Below, in pieces: positions 62,281-64,000 of a DNA stretch of 64,000 nt. The notes beneath the pieces were generated by a model. That model was not told where the DNA came from. It searched no databases and was given only the letters and a program-made list of their open reading frames with translations. Positions within the stretch are counted from its first letter, which is position 1. Every line of letters starts with the position of its first letter. Made by a program: the position numbers and the translations under genes. The stretch is taken from the NCBI RefSeq assembly GCF_051014445.1, contig NC_135137.1:21577501-21641500 (forward strand), written 5' to 3'. This DNA comes from Colletes latitarsis (lineage: Eukaryota; Arthropoda; Insecta; Hymenoptera; Colletidae).

Positions 62281-64000
62281 ACAATACTACGTGATTCAAA
62301 CCCGAAAGAACCCAGGATCTGACCAACAAGTATGCGAAGAAGGCAAATTTATGAGCCAGATGCGGGCATTACCCAGACCTAAGCCAGACCTAACCAGTGT
62401 TATTCTCTAAAATATTGATCGAAACCAGGTTTAATTGATTGTTTCAGTGTGGTACCACATTACTACGTGATTCAAACCCGAAAGAACCCAGGATCTGGCC
62501 AACAAGTTTGCGAAGAAGGCAAAATCATGAGCCAAATGCGGGCATAATCCAGACCTAACCCAGACCTAACCGGTGTTATCCTCTAAAATATTGATCGAAA
62601 CCAGGTTTAATTGTCTGTTTCAGTGTGGTACCACATTACTACGTGATTGAAACCAGAGAAAACCAAGGATCTGGCCAACAAGTATGCCAAGAAGGCAAAA
62701 TCATGAGCCAGATGCAGACATAACCCAGACCTAACCCAGACCTAACCGGTGTTACCGACTAAAATACTGACCGAATCCGAGTTTAATTGACTGTAACTGT
62801 TTGGTACCACGTTACTACGTGATTCAAACCCGACAAAACACAGGATCTGGCCAACAAGTATGCGAAGAAGGCAAAATCATGAGCCAGATGGGGGCATAAC
62901 CGAGACCTAACCCAGACCTAACCGGTGTTATCCTCTAAAATATTGATCGAAACCAGGTTTAATTGACTGTTTCGCTGTGGTACCACATTGCTACGTGATT
63001 CAAACCAGAGAAGACCAAGGCTCTGGCAAACAAGAATGCGGACAAGGCAAAATCATGAGCCAGATGCGGGTATAACCCAGACGTAACCCAGACCTAACCG
63101 GAGTTATCCTCTAAAATATTGGTCGAAACCAGGTTTAATGGACTGTCTCCGTGTGGAACCACATTACTACGTGATTCGAACCCTAAAAAACCCAGAATCT
63201 GGCCAACAAGTATGCGAAGAAGGCAAAATCATGAGCCAGATGCGGGCATAACCCAGACCTAACCCAGACCTAACCGGTGTTATGTTCAAAAATGAGAATC
63301 GAAACCAGGTTTAATTGATTGTTTCAGTGTGGTACCACAATACTACGTGATTCAAACCCGAAAAAACCCAGGATCTGGCCAACAAGTATGCGAAGAAGGC
63401 AAATTTATGAGCCAGATGCAGGCATTACCCAGACCTAAGCCAGACCTAACCAGTGTTATCCTTTAAAATATTGATCGAAACCAGGTTTAATTGATTGTTT
63501 CAGTGTGGTACCACATTATTACATGATTCAAACCCGAAAGAACCCAGGATCTGGCCAACAAGTTTGCGAAGAAGGCAAAATCATGAGCCAAATGCGGGCA
63601 TAACCCAGACCTAACCCAGACCTAACCGGTGTTATCCTCTAAAATATTGATCGAAACCAGGTTTAATTGTCTGTTTCAGTGTGGTACCACATTGCTACGT
63701 GATTCAAACCAGAGAAAACCAAGGAACTGGCCAACAAGTATGCCAAGAAGGCAAAATCATGAGCCAGGTGCAGCCATAACCCAGACCTAACCCAGACCTA
63801 ACCGGTGTTACCGACTAAAATACTGACCGAATCCGAGTTTAATTGACTGTAACTGTTTGGTACCACGTTACTACGTGATTCAAACCCGACAAAACACAGG
63901 ATCTGGCCAACAAGTATGCGAGAAGGCAAAATCATGAGCCAGATGCGGGCATAACCCAGGCCTACGCCAGATCTAACCGGTGTTATCCTGTAAAATATTG
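62224..64000. repeat. Six-monomer higher-order phrase, 1056 bp, 1.7 copies
   Basis: The class order from TTATGTTC at 62224 restarts at 63280, 1056 bp later; GTTACCGAC at 62751 and 63807 gives the same period. The order is the TTATGTTC class, the ATTGATTG class, the TTGTCTG class (with GCCAAGAAGGC), the CTGTAACTGTTTGG class, the CTCTGGCAAACAAGAATGC class and the GTCTCCGTGTGGAACC class. It matches the phrase at 36.8-38.1 kb on the far side of the retrotransposon. Confidence 0.85.

Larger units (their letters stand above)
60094..64000. repeat. 176-bp tandem satellite, right arm (about 22 monomers)
   Basis: The same satellite resumes directly after the element, in the same orientation as the left arm, starting with CCTAACCCAGACCTAACCC. 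The first monomer has a hybrid linker (ACCGACTAAAATATTGATCG) mixing two classes. The rest are the classes seen at 36.8-38.1 kb and 47-52 kb. The array runs off the end of the window. It contains no gene. Confidence 0.97.

Noticed and set aside
1..64000. CENP-B box in the monomer
   Set aside because: I compared the part around TTCAAACCCGAAA on both strands with the NTTCGNNNNANNCGGGN core and it does not fit, so a centromeric role cannot be claimed from this motif.
1..64000. tRNA, rRNA or other structured RNA genes
   Set aside because: No cloverleaf-like arrangement or conserved rRNA segment was noticed; the only strong inverted repeats are the satellite dyad and the 3' UTR hairpins.

Overview
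This 64 kb window is almost entirely tandem satellite DNA, roughly 320 copies of a monomer of about 176 bp. It is interrupted once, near the right end, by a 7.0 kb non-LTR (LINE-type) retrotransposon that looks structurally complete. I see no host gene, tRNA, rRNA or CRISPR array. The organism is a eukaryote and most likely an insect. The retrotransposon has the R1-clade layout: a gag-like ORF1 with three zinc knuckles, and an ORF2 with an apurinic-like endonuclease, a reverse transcriptase and a C-terminal Cys-His motif. Each satellite monomer also carries one to three copies of an 11-bp unit whose G-rich strand reads TTAGGTCTGGG. This contains the insect telomere repeat TTAGG and, from memory, equals one of the long variant telomere motifs reported in Hymenoptera. 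A hymenopteran subtelomere is therefore my best guess, but it is an inference.

Layout: 1-53082 is the left satellite arm, 53083 to about 60093 is the retrotransposon on the minus strand, and about 60094-64000 is the right satellite arm. Several monomer classes differ at linked positions and occur in fixed orders, giving higher-order repeats. The clearest is a six-monomer phrase of 1056 bp at 36.8-38.1 kb and 62.2-64.0 kb, with partial copies at 48-52 kb. Recent block duplications are superimposed: 3872 bp (6125-9996 and 9997-13868), 880 bp (23105-24864), 2289 and 2992 bp (27-34 kb), 703 bp (35-36.3 kb), 1762 bp and related lengths (38.3-47.1 kb), 2575 bp (47406-49980 and 49981-52555) and 1224 bp (60304 to about 62280). 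This is the pattern expected from repeated unequal exchange.

The retrotransposon lies within the telomere-like part of a monomer. Its 23-nt poly(A) abuts GGCCTGGG on the sense strand, and its 5' end abuts telomere-like units on the other side. Both ORFs are open, they overlap by 25 nt, and the 3' UTR holds two strong hairpins. The simplest reading is a telomere-targeting R1-clade element (in the style of TRAS or SART) that used a telomere-mimicking satellite as its landing site. The two parts may thus be functionally linked: the satellite supplies the target and the element supplies the endonuclease.
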